Below are positions 14,662-15,543 of a stretch of 15,543 nt of DNA, in pieces. A program made the position numbers and the translations under genes. How positions within the stretch are numbered: the first letter of the stretch is position 1; each line of letters opens with the position of its first letter. Under the pieces are notes generated by a model. The model was not told the DNA's origin and did no database searches. It saw only the letters and a program-made list of their open reading frames with translations. This DNA is from CAZIWJ01 sp964542855 (GTDB lineage: Bacteria > Bacteroidota > Bacteroidia > Cytophagales > Cyclobacteriaceae). The stretch is taken from the NCBI GenBank assembly GCA_964542855.1, contig CAZIWJ010000063.1, positions 1 through 15,543 of the forward strand, given 5' to 3'.

Positions 14662-15309
14662 TTTTACATTAACATTAGTTACAGGCACATCTATGAAGCC
14701 GTTGTGGTTGCTGGCCAGCCAAATGCCCTTGTATTCCTGCCAGCCTTCCCAGCTGTATTTAAGCCCGGGAACCGGAACAATATCCACCCACATACGCCAG
14801 TACTTAGGGCGAAAATTTTCGTCCAGCACCCATAAATAGCTGTCACCGGGTGTTACGCCCCCGGAAGTATAATGAACCAGCAAACCTTTCCCGTCTGCAG
14901 TTTGAACAAACTCACGGGTCGTTCCAGGGTCGCGCACTTTAAACGGGGCGAAGATCCAGAAAGAATCGTTGGCATAATACTCCCAGGCCGTTTGAATAGC
15001 TTCTTTTAACGCATTGCCCTGAAGTTCATTATTAGATTGCCTTGCCGTACCAGATTTCGTTTCCGGATTAAGTTGAACGGTATAATCGTCCCATTGAACC
15101 TGCACAAGGTTTTCTTTCTTATTCCACCTGTAGTGATGTTCGCCGGCAAAGGTCCAGGATATTTCACTGGCCACCCGGAACCGCTCGTAATTTAAGGCCA
15201 TCAGCATACTGTCGGCCAGATTTTCTGCCTTTTTACCGGGTTCACCTTCCGGTTTCGGTACACAGCTAACGTGTACCAGTAGAAAAAAATAGAGAATCCA
15301 CTGCTTCAT
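14641..15309 (-). CDS. probable lipoprotein of a conserved Bacteroidota type, function unknown
   Basis: The product has 222 residues. The N-terminus is MKQWILYFFLLVHVSC, a short hydrophobic signal ending in a Cys (C16). The lipobox is imperfect, with His at -3, but the Pro/Gly/Lys/Glu-rich linker after the Cys suits a lipidated, membrane-tethered protein. The mature part is rich in Trp, Tyr and Val with alternating beta-strand patterns and may form a LolA-like half-barrel sheet (inference). Motifs that look conserved include NDSFWIFAPFKVRDPGTTRE, SGGVTPGDSYLW and a Trp-rich stretch SWEGWQEY. No catalytic motif is visible. It is convergent with the glycosyltransferase, and their 3' ends overlap by 21 bases. 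Location is probably outer or inner membrane, facing the periplasm. Confidence 0.75.
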   Translation of the reverse strand: MKQWILYFFLLVHVSCVPKPEGEPGKKAENLADSMLMALNYERFRVASEISWTFAGEHHYRWNKKENLVQVQWDDYTVQLNPETKSGTARQSNNELQGNALKEAIQTAWEYYANDSFWIFAPFKVRDPGTTREFVQTADGKGLLVHYTSGGVTPGDSYLWVLDENFRPKYWRMWVDIVPVPGLKYSWEGWQEYKGIWLASNHNGFIDVPVTNVNVKLATAEQ

Positions 15310-15485
15310 GGTATTAAAACAGCACCGGATTAAATGTGTTTTTAATTGCCTGGTTAAACCATTACCTGCTCCAGGTAAACCCTACCTGTGATGTTCAACA
15401 GGCGGCGGGGTACTAGTGGTACTATAAGCGGATTGAGAACTTACTTATCGCTTGTCCGATACCAAGCTGTGTGGAATTATTAAAG

Positions 15486-15520
15486 GTTGCTTACATTCTT
15501 TAATGCATTATGTTAGCAAC
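15486..15520. repeat. hairpin-forming inverted repeat near the right end
   Basis: GTTGCT (15486-15491) pairs with AGCAAC (15515-15520). After one T-T mismatch, ACAT pairs with ATGT, leaving a 13-base loop. No T-run follows directly. It lies upstream of the minus-strand lipoprotein gene and could belong to a gene beyond the window. The rest of 15310-15543 holds nothing I can name. Confidence 0.3.
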
Positions 15521-15543
15521 AGGTAGTAGCCGTGTTGTTTCCT

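Overview
The window looks like an ordinary chromosomal stretch from a Bacteroidota bacterium, most likely Cytophagales-like. This is inferred from protein families and from weak Shine-Dalgarno signals. Several genes start with no recognisable GGAGG, and candidate promoters resemble the Bacteroidota -7 box TAnnTTTG. There are no tRNA or rRNA genes, insertion sequences, CRISPR arrays or phage genes.

Layout from left to right. Positions 1-370 hold no convincing gene. A secreted pentapeptide-type repeat protein (minus, 371-1138) is divergent from a two-TM DUF697-type membrane protein (plus, 1289-2272). Next come a small STAS/SEC14-like protein (minus, 2358-2756) and a 70-residue two-TM protein (minus, 2859-3071). 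A giant 1453-residue AsmA-like periplasmic protein follows (plus, 3187-7548). A DEAD-box RNA helicase (minus, 7619-8833) and a TerB-fold protein (minus, 9051-9494) lie after it. Then come Ffh, the SRP GTPase (plus, 9811-11139), with a clear terminator, and a FAD-dependent disulfide oxidoreductase (plus, 11367-12746). A secreted serine hydrolase (plus, 12804-13946) is followed 4 bases later by a TIGR04283-like glycosyltransferase with a TTG start (plus, 13951-14661). The 3' end of that gene overlaps a convergent probable lipoprotein gene (minus, 14641-15309). The last 234 bases hold no gene.

The genes do not form one obvious pathway. A cell-envelope theme recurs: the AsmA-like protein, the pentapeptide protein, the serine hydrolase, the glycosyltransferase, the lipoprotein and Ffh, which delivers membrane proteins. 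The only strongly coupled pair is hydrolase plus glycosyltransferase.

The most striking structure is inside the 1453-residue protein. Between the N-terminal membrane anchor and an AsmA-like C-terminal region I can read seven degenerate copies of a module of about 155-190 residues. Each copy has the same three sub-motifs in the same order. This fits a long beta-groove of the kind used for bridge-like lipid transfer, and it is the best candidate here for something under-described. The second is the pentapeptide protein, where FKYT recurs exactly every 22 residues five times.
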